From Welwitschia mirabilis (taxonomy: Eukaryota; Gnetophyta; Gnetopsida; Welwitschiales), in assembly GCA_051453625.1 (NCBI GenBank), contig JBOZIK010000001.1, positions 182,191,369 through 182,255,368 on the forward strand: a DNA stretch of 64,000 nt, in the 5' to 3' direction. Within the stretch, counting starts at the first letter, position 1. Each line of letters opens with the position of its first letter. This document shows positions 24,231-36,100 of the stretch, piece after piece. The position numbers and the translations under genes are program-made. Under the pieces are notes generated by a model that saw only the letters and a list, made by a program, of their open reading frames with translations, was not told where the DNA came from and did no database searches.

Positions 24231-24840
24231 ACTTTAAAAAAGTGAATAACAAATACATAATTAATCTTTTAACTATAATTATCTAATAATCTCAACTTAT
24301 AAGATAATTACAATGGAGTTGAGAATTTAAAAGATATTTAGTTATCTAATTGGATAAGGCCCAATATTCTAGTCTTGTATAACTTTATATATCTTTGTAT
24401 GCCTTGAATTTTTATGGTCTCATTTCTAAGTAGATCATAGGTATATTGTATTTTAATATCATTGACATGCCTTTTGTATTGTATTAGATCCTATTTTTAT
24501 CAAGTCCTTCCTTTTATGACTAGGCCCTTTGTGCTAGTTCCTTGCTTATTTTGTTTTTCTTAATAAATATTTTATTTATTATTATAAGAATCTTACAATG
24601 TAGTTTCTTTTAAGAGTATTAATTTTGCTTTTGATATCCGAAATTTTCTTGGTTTATCCTACATAAAACATTATACCATTTTACTAGGCCTCTAACATTA
24701 TTAATATAATACGTGTTTTTGTTTTTCATTGGACATCTATACTTATGATAACTTATATCATGATAATAATAGAAAATAATATTATTTTTAAATACCAAAT
24801 TCTCACACCCTAGCTTATAGTTATATTTTTCAAATAGAGA
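24231..24840 (-). other. Probable 3' remainder of the minus-strand copia relic, unassigned in detail
   Basis: No domain is recognisable. On the minus strand a few coding-like words occur (KQGTSTKGLVIKGRT near 24520-24550), which suggests decayed sequence downstream of gag. No RT, integrase or left LTR could be found. Confidence 0.3.
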
Positions 24841-24849
24841 GGCTAAAGT

Positions 24850-26345
24850 GCTAGTTTGGATCTATTATGTCTAACTCAATCTTATCATTTGAGTTTCTAC
24901 ATTACTCAAGACTAAGATCCAAAATCTCCTGGAGTTGGATAAATATTTCTATGATTCTCTTTGAATCTAAAAGTTCCTATCTTACATTCTTCAAATTACA
25001 TGTTGTCCTATAAACCTTAGCTTTAAGGGCTGAGTTTTCAAAGGATAACTTATTACAAGCATTATTTTCTTATTCATATGCTTCTTCACAAGTATGAATT
25101 ATCTTTTTCATTTTATTGCATTATTTTTTTAGATTAATAAATTCTTTATAAATTGTAATGTACTTTTCTTAAGTACTCATACTTATACTATCTTTACTTT
25201 TTTAATCATAGTCTATTTTTTTGTCTTATCATATTCTTCTTAAAAGTATGCAATAGGAATGTAGGAAGGATGAGCTTTATCATTATTATACGTTTCTTCT
25301 TTCATTGATTCTTCATCTTCATTCCATCTTGTAAATAGTGATATATTCTTCTTTAGATCTTTCTTTTATTTCTTATCCTACATTCTATTAGCACTAGGAT
25401 ATTCTGAGTCTATATGTCCTTGTCCTCTACATATCCAACATTCTATTTTTGAAATATCAAGAAAAGACATATTATTAGAAGAGTTACCTTTTAACTTATC
25501 TTTGGATAAAAATATAGATGATTTTATGAAGTCCTCCCTTTTATTGTATTAGTGTATAAGACATCTCTTTACTCTTTTGTAATAAAGGCATGTTTCTCAT
25601 CTTGATCATTTAAATCATATTCTTTCTATTCTTTCTTTGTCTTTTTTTTTAATCTATCATTTGTGCTTTAACTTGCCTTAAGTATAATAGGTTTTTATTT
25701 CAATGCTTCATCCTGTATGTAGTTCATTTTGTATGCTATAAAAGCACTCTATAGCTCTTCTATCTTTATTGTGTTAAAATATCTTAACTCTTTCATAGCC
25801 ATAGTCTTTAGCTTGTATTCAAGGGTTAGAGATTGAATAACTTTTTAAGTTACCTTTGTTTCTAGAATATATTCTCTAATGCTAGTATTACATTCACAAT
25901 ATTGAAGAATTTGGTAAAATACTCATGAACTATTTCTTCATTATTCATCTTGAGATTCTTAAATTGATTTGTTCACATTAGAATCTTTGATGATTTCACA
26001 ATGGAAGTGCCTTTATAGGTTTCAACTATAATATTCTAAATTTCTTGTGCTATCTTGTAACCTACTATTTGATTGAATTCTTTTATATTTAAAGAAGAAT
26101 AAAGTGAAATCTTAGCTTTAGAATCATACAAAAAAGAATATTTATCTTTATTTTTCCAATATTTTCTTTTCTTGATCTAGGTAATGGTATTGCCTGTAGT
26201 ATTTATAATAATTTCCTATGTAGCCTTCTTCTATGCTTTGTCATACTTGAATCTCATAATACTATAAGTACAACTACATCTTCATCTTCCAACAGGCATA
26301 GACTATCTTATCAAGGAATAAAGATCTAATGGATAGTGTTCTTTT
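24850..26345 (-). pseudogene. gag: Copia-type gag relic (DUF4219/UBN2 style with zinc knuckle)
   Basis: Read on the minus strand from right to left. ACWKMKM then LYLQYYEIQV-like words near 26270 are the N-terminal module. VGYKIAQEI and NIIVETYKGTSIVKSSKI near 25990-26070 are the UBN2 module. NLKMNNEEIVHEYFTKFFN near 25905-25965 is its continuation. A zinc-knuckle relic of the ECWxC..GH type lies near 25410-25450. Stops are frequent. Only gag is present, with no pol, and it sits next to its primer site on the right. It would have formed the capsid of a Ty1/copia element. Confidence 0.6.
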
Positions 26346-26385
26346 TATTATTCACTTAAATAAGTTACTCCTTTTCATTAGTACC

Positions 26386-26400
26386 CACTTTGATATCATT
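26386..26400 (-). other. Primer-binding site (initiator-tRNA-Met type) of the minus-strand copia relic
   Basis: On the minus strand the bases read TGATATCAAAGTGGG, close to TGGTATCAGAGC, the usual plant copia primer site. It directly follows ...ATCATCA, a plausible LTR end. Confidence 0.55.
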
Positions 26401-27255
26401 TGATGATTATTTAAATCATAGGAAAGGGATGAATGAGTTCCACCAAATAAATATTTAAATTATCAATATAATTGAAATGTGTAATAAAGACAACTTACAA
26501 ACATAACATGGTTTCCCAACTTGGGTACGTCCACATATAGAGGGTAGCTTTTACTCACACTTTCAGATATTCTTAATCTACAAGACAATAGTGGTTTTTT
26601 TATGCATTACTAATTTTATAACAAATGAGGGTATCATTTCAAGATAACACTCTCTCTTTTATAATGGAATAGGGGTTTTCATAGGCACATCACAAACCTT
26701 ATAAGAGTTTCATTGCAAGGTAAAACTCTCTTCCTCATAAAGAAATAATAGTTTTCTAGCTTACTAATAACTTTATTAGAAATAAGTGCTTATAGGCACA
26801 ACCTCAAATGCACACCTATATAAGGGTTACCTTATAACATACTTGATAATCAATAATGGAATTACAAAATATTGAATAATAAGATAGTTCAATAATCTAG
26901 AATAAAACATACAATATAATAACAAGCTTGAAAATATAACTTTGATGATGATTTGAAATCCTTAATGTTATTATTATCATCATGAGTGTAAATGAAGAAA
27001 GAAGAAATGAACATCCAAGACAGAATGATGAAAGTAATGCAAGCTTCTTTTCAAATAATGCCTTTAATTCTTTATGAGAAATTCCTCTTACCCATGCATT
27101 CTTTTTCTCTTAATCTAATTATTATGTGTCAAGATTTAAAAGATGAGTATTTGTTAAGATTCTAAGACTTGTTAAAATGGTTTGTGACATCAAGGCTTTA
27201 TATAATTGAATAAGATATAGCCATTTAAGCTAAAGATGGCTATTTAACTTTTTAA
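26401..27255 (-). repeat. Probable single 5' LTR of the minus-strand copia relic
   Basis: Bounded on the left by TGATGATT (CA end on the minus strand) next to the primer site. The right edge is uncertain and set where the GACATCT-type sequence resumes. No second copy was found in the window. An inverted repeat ATAGCCAT...ATGGCTAT lies at 27217-27243. Confidence 0.4.
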
Positions 27256-27329
27256 TCACTATGTAATGGACAGAAACTATCTAGGCATTGGAAACATAAC
27301 TTTACTTTTTATCAATGTGAACTTTAGTC

Positions 27330-27690
27330 TAGGAAATCTTCAACTTTATAGACATCTTTACTTTCATAGAAGTATTCAATTAGCTTATCCATATTTTAAG
27401 GAAATTTACTCTATAATATCCTTGATGCTCAACGATCATAAATTTGCAATGTATAAGTTAATAGTTTACTTAAAAAATAAGATATTAGTCAAAAATATTC
27501 TCTATTTTAGCTCACTATAAATATCTTTAACAATGTAAATGTATTCATCTATGTGAAGTTCAACATTTAGCAAAGTCATCTTAATTAACATAGTTGTCTT
27601 TTAGCCTATGACTTAAATTCTGGTGCATACAATACATCTTTAATTTTATAGATGTCTTTGTCAAAAATGTCTTTAATTTTTTAGATGTTT
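27330..27690 (-). repeat. Cluster of GACATCTATAAA-type repeats, right side, opposite orientation
   Basis: Copies include TTTATAGACATCTTTAC, TTAATTTTATAGATGTCT, AAAATGTCTTTAATT and TTTTTTAGATGTTTTT. Read in reverse complement they match the left cluster at 23930-24230. The frame 27266-27520 overlaps this area and is not supported as a gene. Confidence 0.4.
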
Positions 27691-29690
27691 TTAAATAATT
27701 GATTTTTCTTTTTAATAATTAATCATTTTCATGTGATGTTATCTTTGAAGATCTATCATGTAATAAGGCCTATTAATGTTTGATGTTTTTGGTATTGATC
27801 TTTCACACAATGCCACAAAATATTTGATAAGTGAAATCATCAAAACTCGATTTACTAATAGGGGACTTGTAAACTAGATGTATAAACTAAGCCTAAAATG
27901 ATAACTTGTAATGTCCTCACACCTCTTTCCTCTAGTACTTTCTTTTTAAAGAAAACAAAGGTTTCAAATGTCATGCTTTTCATGTAACTTTTGTTAAGAT
28001 TAGAGTAAGGGCTATTTAAAGTAATGTATAAGATTAAAAACGTAAGATTTACTCTTTGCAAGGAATACCTAAATTAAAACCTTAAAAGTAGCTATAGATC
28101 TATAAATTAAGATAAGAGATAAACTAAGAAGATGAAGATTAGATCTAGAAAGTATTTGTATATTTCATTTTGGATTATAACTATATCTTCATTATTTACA
28201 GTAGTTTTGTCACTTATGAATACAAATCTTCTTTCTCATGTTTCACAGTCTTTCTTTTCCACTAAATGGCTTAGAGAGAATTGAGCATGTCTTTATTTCT
28301 AGAAATAGTACAAGTAAAATGATGTAATGCACTATGGTAAAGCTCTAAAATCTACAAAAGCATAGACATAAAACCAAACAGAAGCAAGTGCAAATGATGG
28401 TAGTTTATTATAGAATCATCAAAATAAACTATATTTATATTTTATTAAAAAAAAGATAATAACAAAACCACATATTTTTGTAAAGTTAAGATTAATATAA
28501 ATTATGTTTATTCATTCAATATTTGTATTCTTAATGGCATCAAAATCAAGGTAAGTTATAATATTATATCTAAGGCATGAGAACAATATTCTAGAGTTTA
28601 ATTAAAATAAATGGGAAATGCTATAAATGTCCGACTCCTATAAAAACTTTAAAATAACCCAAAGAAATTGAAGAGGAACTATAGTATATATGATAATAGA
28701 TTACTAAACATATGTCATCACTAAATAAAGCATTTGTATAGAATTCAACCATTTATTTATAGTTGTAAAATGTGCTGACCTCTTTTAGAAAGTAGTTTCA
28801 TCCTCTAGTTTTAATCCTTACTAAATGGAGAATACATATTCAAAAATGAAATAATAATTCCTTATTTAATAAAATATTATTATTTTTCACTCATTTTTTT
28901 AGAAAATCAGTAATATAATAGAGGAAATTAAAAAGAAAGAGAGAGAGACAGAAGAATAGAGAAAGCACAAGAACTCAATGTTAAGGTTAAAAGACGAATT
29001 CTAAATAAAATTCATAAGAAATATTATGAAAGATGAATTAAAAAATAAATTAAAATAACTTATGATATGGCATAATGAGCTAAAACAATGTGATAGAAGT
29101 ATATGAATAAAATTTATACATGATTTAAGATGAAAAATGACAGTGCTAGTGGAGAGAAAAAGTAGCACTAGCTAATTCTAGAGGTAGAATTTTTGGTTTA
29201 GTTGAGGGCTAGAAAGAAACATAAAAGGAGAGCTAATCTTATAGGAAAATTTAATTCAAGATAGGATTACAGCTTTTTATAAAATTTAGGATGAATAAGA
29301 ACTATAGGATTGTCTAATTTCATTAAGAACTTAGATTTATTGGTTATCAATCAACGTATGAATCAAAGGGTTATTTTATAATAAATATAATTTTTTTAGA
29401 TTTTTTCTCATAAATTAAAATAGAAAAATGGAAATTCAAATGAATGAGATAAATGCATCATGTAATGGGAAATAAATAATAATCATAAGTTATTATGAAT
29501 GCAAAAGATAAAAGACTAAGATTTATGGCCACTTTATTGAAATTTTTATGAATTTTATTTTTATTTTAATAGATAACATTATTAATCAAGTAATATATTT
29601 GTTAAAAAAATTATAAGAGTTCAAAAATTAGTAACTAAGTTCTTAAATACAAATTTTAAATAAAGTAAACACAAAAGTATGTCCAAATCT
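27691..29690. other. Unassigned, about 2 kb
   Basis: No recognisable gene. A purine-rich stretch with GA repeats lies near 28920-28985. The right part (28880-29690) is where a 3' LTR of element E would be expected on the minus strand, but no boundary is visible. Confidence 0.45.
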
Positions 29691-30300
29691 CATCCTTTTT
29701 TACCCACAATTTACCATTTGTATAATCATACATATCTCTTATTTCAAGATTTTGAATCAAATTAAGCATCATGTATTATAAAATTTTATTTTAATATTAT
29801 TAAGCCTTTTTGTTTTTAAACAAATCAATATTGCATTAGCAACTAGCATCTATAGCCTTGATGTAGTTAATTATTCATAAGTAGACTGTTAGAGCTACAT
29901 TACTAGCAAGTTTCCATAGCCTTAGTATAGTTAACTAAATCTAATGAATTTACCAATAGTAAAATGTGCTTTTGGATAAGAGATACTATATTTCATTTTA
30001 ATTTTTATGTCTCATATTCATCATTTTTTAATACAGATAAGAGGTTATTTCTTCATTATCTTAACTAAGAAATATCTTATCCCCATAGAATGCTTAAAAA
30101 TAAAAGTATAGTATGAAAAAAAAATTATACGTTATTTGATTCATATTTTTCAAAATTAAAGATCTTAAGTAAAGCCAATCTTAATAAGATAACTCAAAAA
30201 TAAGAATAATCTTTATTGCATAATACATGTTCACTTAAATTCCACCTAAAATTGTATTTATAAGATGATTAATTATTAGATATTTATTTGTTAAGGGTGA
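29690..30300 (-). other. Non-coding 3' tail of Athila-like relic E
   Basis: Resembles 34270-34930, the tail of element D, in order and content. Both contain AGAGCTACATTAC(T/C)AG, then a TTAACTAAA stretch and, further right, GATC(T/C)TAAGTAAA. It places E and D in one family and on the same strand. Confidence 0.5.
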
Positions 30301-30744
30301 TAAACCAAGGTCATTTAGTCTTATGAACTCATGGAAGAATGGAAATAGTGGATGATTGATGTGTTTAATAATATGGTTTGAAAATGGGATGTATGTGTGA
30401 AAAGGTTTGTAAGGGTGATGATGATTAAGAGTTTTAGTAAAGAAAACATCCTTGAGTGTTAACTAATTAATTATGATTTGAAAGGTTGTATTATAAGGAA
30501 TTTTTTTCAATGGTGTGCAAAAAGAAAGGTTCAAAAATATTTTGATTATTTGGCTCAAAATGTTGGTTATCTAAAGAGGGCATAGGAAGGATGAAATTTT
30601 CATGAAATGATTCTACACATAAGTGTAAGAAATTTGAGAGTGTTATGTAAAGTGCAAGCAGTAGATTCTAAACATTTAGAATTAGATGTGCCCTAGCTAT
30701 AGTATTTATATTCTTTTCTAATAACTCATTAGCAATTCTAAGCA
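30301..30744 (-). other. Deletion scar region of element E, unassigned
   Basis: Element E should have RT, RNase H and integrase (about 3 kb) here, between protease and tail. None is visible in these 440 bases. Confidence 0.4.
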
Positions 30745-31330
30745 TTAAAATAATAATAATAAGAATATGTCTTTTATTTATTAAAAATATTAAGATTATG
30801 AATGACATAAATAAAATTAATATCATTAGTATCTTCTTCTAATTTCATATTATTAAGTTCATCATTATGTTGCTAAATAAAACTTTTATTAGGCTATTTT
30901 ATTATTAATGAAAGTGTTTAATGTTGCAAGAAAAGATCTACCTAAAACAAGAGGAACTAAATTATGTTTAGTCAAATTCATTTCTAATGAAATGAAGTCT
31001 ATCAAAATAAATAGTTACATACTTAAATAATCACATCTTTAATAATTTCTACTAGAAACTTTAGTGATTTATTAGCTAATTGTAATTGGAGCTTTATCCT
31101 CTTAAGGTCTTTTAAGATAAGTTCCTTATAAACTAAATGGGGTAAATAAGTTACACTTACTTCAAGATCCAATAATACTTTACTAGGATTCTTATCTCCA
31201 ATTGTAATAGATAGTGTTAAGTAATTAGGATCTTTATACTCTAGGATAATTTCAATTTGTATAACTAGACTAGTCTATTAAGCTAGAAAGAATTTTTTCT
31301 TAACATGCATTCTCCTCTTAATTTTGCACA
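30745..31330 (-). pseudogene. pro: Aspartic protease relic of element E
   Basis: On the minus strand KVLLDLEVSVTYLPHLVYKE (about 31100-31190) replaces the DLGAS-type active site of plant gypsy PR: Asp is kept and Gly is Glu. VPLVLGRSFLATLNTFIN (30901-30957) is the LGR motif that ends the domain. KINMPLLES and SYAKLLKG-type words (about 31320-31390) lead in from gag. The spacing matches element D's PR. Confidence 0.7.
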
Positions 31331-32100
31331 TACCTTTGAGTAATTTTGCATAAGAGGGGATTTGTTTAATGGATTCTAATAAAGGCATGTTAATTTTAAG
31401 TTTTTTAAAATTTTATAAGGATTTAATCTATTATTTTATAATGTTTTTTCCCCTAAGTTATTGTGAAAAGGGTAGAGACTCTTGGTCAATGAGCATAGGC
31501 TTTTACAATTCCTCTATTATTTAATCCTTTTCTTTATTCTTCATAAGCATGGGTTCTTTTTTAATTGGTTTTTCTTATGTTATTAGTTTATTTATTTACC
31601 ACTTCTAAGATGAATTAACCTAGTTTTTTCAATGTAGTTAGGCTCTATTTCTTCTATGATTATAATTCCTCTTATGTCTAGCTATGATCTTATAGGAAAT
31701 TTTTCAGGTTTCCTATAGTTCAAATAAGAGAGAACATGAATGGTGGTTTGCGAAAGTTACTATAATTTTTTTCCAAGATTTTATTTTGGGATTCCATGAG
31801 TTACCTCAATATTTATTAAAATGGATTAGATGAATAGGATTAGTAATTAGATGATAAATGGTGATTTTTGTGGTATTACTTTAAGGGGTAAGAATGAGAA
31901 AATGAGGATGGAAATAAGTTTATTTATTAAATAGTGTAATTTTAATTATGGAATTTATTCTATTTTCAAGAAAAATTAGGATATTTATCCATCTAGGATT
32001 ATAGGTATTTAAGTAATGATTATTATTATTACTCTACTAATGATCTCCTATAGCAATCACTTACTCACTAATTATGTTCTATAAAAGAGGTATGAAGGGA
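31331..32100 (-). pseudogene. gag: gag C-terminal relic of element E
   Basis: NTYNPRW followed by an N/F-rich stretch (about 31950-32012) is the NTYNPGWRNHPNFSW-type signature of Athila gag. LMESQNKILEKNYSNFRKPP (about 31740-31800) and the ESLPFSQ word (about 31450-31485) follow in order. The capsid part should lie to the right but is not readable. Confidence 0.6.
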
Positions 32101-33620
32101 CACTTGGTTACTTTATAAGAGTTTATATAGCAGATCAAACATTTAAGTTCAAAGGATAAGTGTTTAAGAGTAGTGAAAAGGGATTTTACTCTTCTTAAAA
32201 GTGTGTTCATCTAGTTATTTACATCAAATTTATTGGGTTCTCTAATGATACTAGTGGACATATAATTAATATAGTATAATAAACCACATTTAAAGATAAG
32301 TTTATACTTATCTATTATTTTCCCTTAGGGATGACATGTGTTTAGATTTAAATTTATACTAATTAAACTTTAACACAAGTTATGAATTTTTAAAAAAAAT
32401 GAAAAACAATAGATATGATTTTCATAATTTAGCTTATAATTCATCTTGAGAAAGGAGGAAAGCAAATTAACTCCAAAGTATTGTTAATTCATACTTACGC
32501 ATTCCTTCACTCTAATGTTGTTCTATCACTTTCCTACAAATCACTTAAAACTATCAAGTTCTTTTAGTTTACTTCATGGGGCATAATCTCACCCACCATA
32601 TGATAAATAGTCAATCTAATTATTAATTTAGTCTCAAAACAATAATAAAAATCAAGGATGTGTAAGTACTCAAGATCTATGAAATTAGAAAACTTAGAGT
32701 ATATAATTAAATAATTTTATGTAACTAAAATAAACTTGATTATTAAAGTAGTTTCCTAATAATTATAATTTATAAGTTTACTCATTAATTAAAATTAAAG
32801 AAAAATAACTTAATATATTAACAAATGAAATAAATTTATAGCCAAAAAAAGAAGTAAGAAGAACTCCTCAACAATCCTTACAAACTAAATTACTCCTCAG
32901 AAAGTCACTTAGCAAGACTTAGCAAGCTATCACAAGTTGATGCTCCAAGGTTCTATAATTCTCCAAACCAAAGATGATCTAATGAAGGATTTAAGATCCT
33001 TTTATTATAAAGAATGAGGATAAGTGATGGTTATAAGCCCTTGGCTTATAGCATTAGGTGGACAGTTACATGATTACATTAGGTAGAATAGTTTATCTTA
33101 TTTTCTAGTTGGTAAATATGCTTATGATGATACCAACACTTGACTCTAGAGTGTTACAGCTACTACCAACTACTAACTATATCATATATTTCCATTGTTA
33201 TCCTAATTAGTCCTATCAAATATTGCTTTATGAATCATTATCATCACCATGATGTATTATTAAGAATGCAATTGATTTATGATTTGGAATTAGATCAAGC
33301 TCATAAATACATTTTATTAAATTTTCCATTACAAGCTATAAATGTGAGTTTGAAGGTAATTTGTGTAGAATATCAGGTCGTGTCGATGGTCCTAGATGGT
33401 GGCACTCATGTTTTCACTACAATGATTGTGAGATTAAGTGATGTCCTTTAATTAATCTTAAGTAACCTAAGAATGTCATGGAAAATAGTTAAGTTCATAA
33501 TTAATATGAAGATCAATAGAAGACATGTTTTTATGATGAAATTAATAATACTTAATGTCTTTCATTAATATTAATTAGTTATTTAACTTAATTATAATAC
33601 TAAATTTTACATGTTAACAC
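32101..33620 (-). repeat. Possible LTR and leader region between elements E and D
   Basis: On the minus strand, GGTTAAGGGA then TGTGTTAACATG near 33605-33632 looks like a polypurine tract followed by an LTR start. Further on, a GGGCTTATAACC and TTTATAATAAAAGG stretch (about 32995-33055) looks like an LTR middle. If so, this LTR is shared by D (3' LTR) and E (5' LTR). No second copy in the window confirms it. The ORF 33140-33451 lies inside and is not believed. Confidence 0.3.
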
Positions 33621-34960
33621 ATCCCTTAACCAGGGTTTTGCCAGTCTCTTAGTAAGATATGATAAAAAATAGTTAAAACTGGAATAATTATCAAAGATAA
33701 ATGCATTTTAAGTGCAAAAAGAATGTAAATTAAAAAAATTTTATAACTAATTTTAAGTGATTAAGACATTAAAGAAAAAACAAATTTAGTGAAAAATGAG
33801 ATGTCATAACTCCTAACCAAAACTCAACTTTTTCCTCAAAGTTTATGGTGAATAACTTTTAAGTATTTTAAGAACATAAGCCTTAGAATGAATCATGAAA
33901 ACCTGTTTTATTGAAAATAATACAACTAAGCTAAGAACTAACTATAGTTAAAAGTAAAGAAAAAGAAGAAAATATCTATACTAAAATAATGCTAAGTGGA
34001 AGGTTAATCAATCAAAAATGGTTTATGGCTTATGAGTTATTTTCTCATAAAAATGATAATTAGGCAAAGTGGAGTGAAATGGAGTAACATGGATCTAAAT
34101 CATAAATTGATGAATAAATGAGTAAAATAACCTAAGTTATTGGATCTATATTATATTTTCGTATTTGGATGGATCATGATATCAACCAAGTAAATTTTTA
34201 ATCAAGTGACATATATGAATTTAAGAAATTAATGCAAATCCTAAGCATGAAAGTTAGGAGACAATATTTCACATAAATCCTTCAATTTCCATCTTTTCTT
34301 CCTTTATTTTTAATTTCTGCATTCACATATGTCCTTTTTAATATGGCTTTAAAACATATTGACATCTAGTATTATGATGTTTTATACCAATAGAGTTAAG
34401 CATGTTGTATTTGTAAAAATAGATGCTACCTTAATATTGAGCATTTATAGCCTAAATGTTGATGAATGTGTTACAATTAGATCACTAGAGCTACATTACC
34501 AGTAGCCATTTATATTCTTAATGCAATTAACTAAACCTAATTAAGTGATTAATGTTATGTTCTTTTAGACAAGATGTATAATAATTTTTTTCTCTTCATC
34601 TTTCCATAGTCATTTTTATGCACTTCTAGAAGGATCATTGGCTTGTTAGCCTAGCCAAGACAAATCTTCTTTTCATTAAAATCTTTTTACTTAAGGATTA
34701 CATGCAAAGGTAAATCCCACATTTTTAACTAAGTCTTATCAAAATAAGAGATCCTAAGTAAATGCATTCTTAACCAACATACATAAAATAAGTATACTTT
34801 TCCTTGAAAACCCATAAGTAAGCTTGATCATAATCATTTCTTAAGTGGTAATCTAATTACGTTTTATTAATTTTTGTTTAAAGACCTTTAACCTAGATCA
34901 GTAAGCCTTATAAATTCATAAGTTGCTAGAATAGGTGAATGATAGTGCTTTAGGTGATGT
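33621..34960 (-). other. Non-coding 3' tail of element D
   Basis: No gene is seen. The part 34270-34930 matches 29690-30300 in element E. Confidence 0.45.
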
Positions 34961-36100
34961 ACATTAACCTTAAATAGTTAATTATTTTTGGGATTTTTTA
35001 TGAGAAATACTCCATAAGGAAAAAGATTCTTTATTAATAATGCTCCTTTTTACTTAGTGACTAGTTTGTCTAGGAAAAGATGTAAGTGAGACTCATAAAT
35101 AAGAACTAGTTGTTCCTCCTTAAGAGCTTTTTTTAATCATAGAATTTCTTCATATTCTCTTTATTATTTTCATGTTTTCATAAGATTCATTTCTAATTTA
35201 ATCTAAATTATTATGTTATATGATCTCATTTTTCCTAGAAGCCTCCAAGTTTAACTTTATATATTTTTATTTCCTAGTAAGTTTTATACTTAAGTTCTAT
35301 GAGTAGATGATAGACTTTTTTATAGACTAATCTAAATGGTGACATCCCTAAGGGAGATTAATAAGTAGTGTCATATGTCTATAAAACATCATTGAATTTG
35401 AAAGACCAATGTTTTCATGTTGAATTGACTACCTTATGTAAGATTTTCTTAAGTTACTTATTCATAACTTCAACTTAACCACTTTTTTAAGGATGGTATC
35501 ATGTTGTGACTTTATGTGTAACATTATATTTAGCAAGAAGGTTATTAAATAGTTCACTGTAAAAGTGTGTTCCTCCATTGCTAATTAAAACATGTGAAGA
35601 ACCAAACCATGTTAAGATATTTTCTTTGAAGAATTTAACCACCATTTTAGCACCTTTTATTTACCAAGCATAAGATGTCACCCATTTATTTATGTAGTCA
35701 ACATAGACAAGAATGTTTTAATTCTCCTTTGATAATGGGTAAGGACCCTAAAAATCAATTTCCTAAATATTTAAGGATTAACAACAAGAATAAAGTTTAA
35801 ATATATAATTTGTCTTCCTGAAAGACTTCCTAAATTTTGTTAGTTATAATAAGATTTACAATAAATGTAGGAGTCTTTAAAATTAGATATTCAATAAACA
35901 CCAAATTTAAGGATTTTTATAGGGTTTTTATTAGTTAAGTAGTGACCCCCATAAGCCTCATAATAATAATTTTTGAGTATACCCTGTATGCTAGTTTAAG
36001 GGACACCTTTGTAAATGACTTGGTCTAGACAATATTTGAAAAGACATGGGCTGTCCTAGAAAAAGTACTTGATTTGGCTTAGCAATATCTTTTTATAGTT
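34961..36100 (-). pseudogene. pol: Integrase relic of element D
   Basis: A long stretch in one frame (about 35730-35450, minus) reads LVYVDYINKWVTSYAW, then KFFKENILTWFGSSHVLISN, then GGTHFYSELFNNLLAKYNV. The first catalytic Asp is kept; the second reads Asn (ISNGG for ISDGG). Few stops occur there, all TAA or TGA. The HHCC domain with YGGHYL-like and CNNC-like words lies about 35800-36000. It is better preserved than the A, B and C integrases. Confidence 0.78.

Noticed and set aside
27266-27520. 84-codon plus-strand open frame
   Set aside because: Low-complexity, overlapping the GACATCT repeat cluster; no family features.
33140-33451. 103-codon plus-strand open frame
   Set aside because: Matches nothing I know, has no promoter context and lies in a region that looks like a minus-strand LTR; probably chance.
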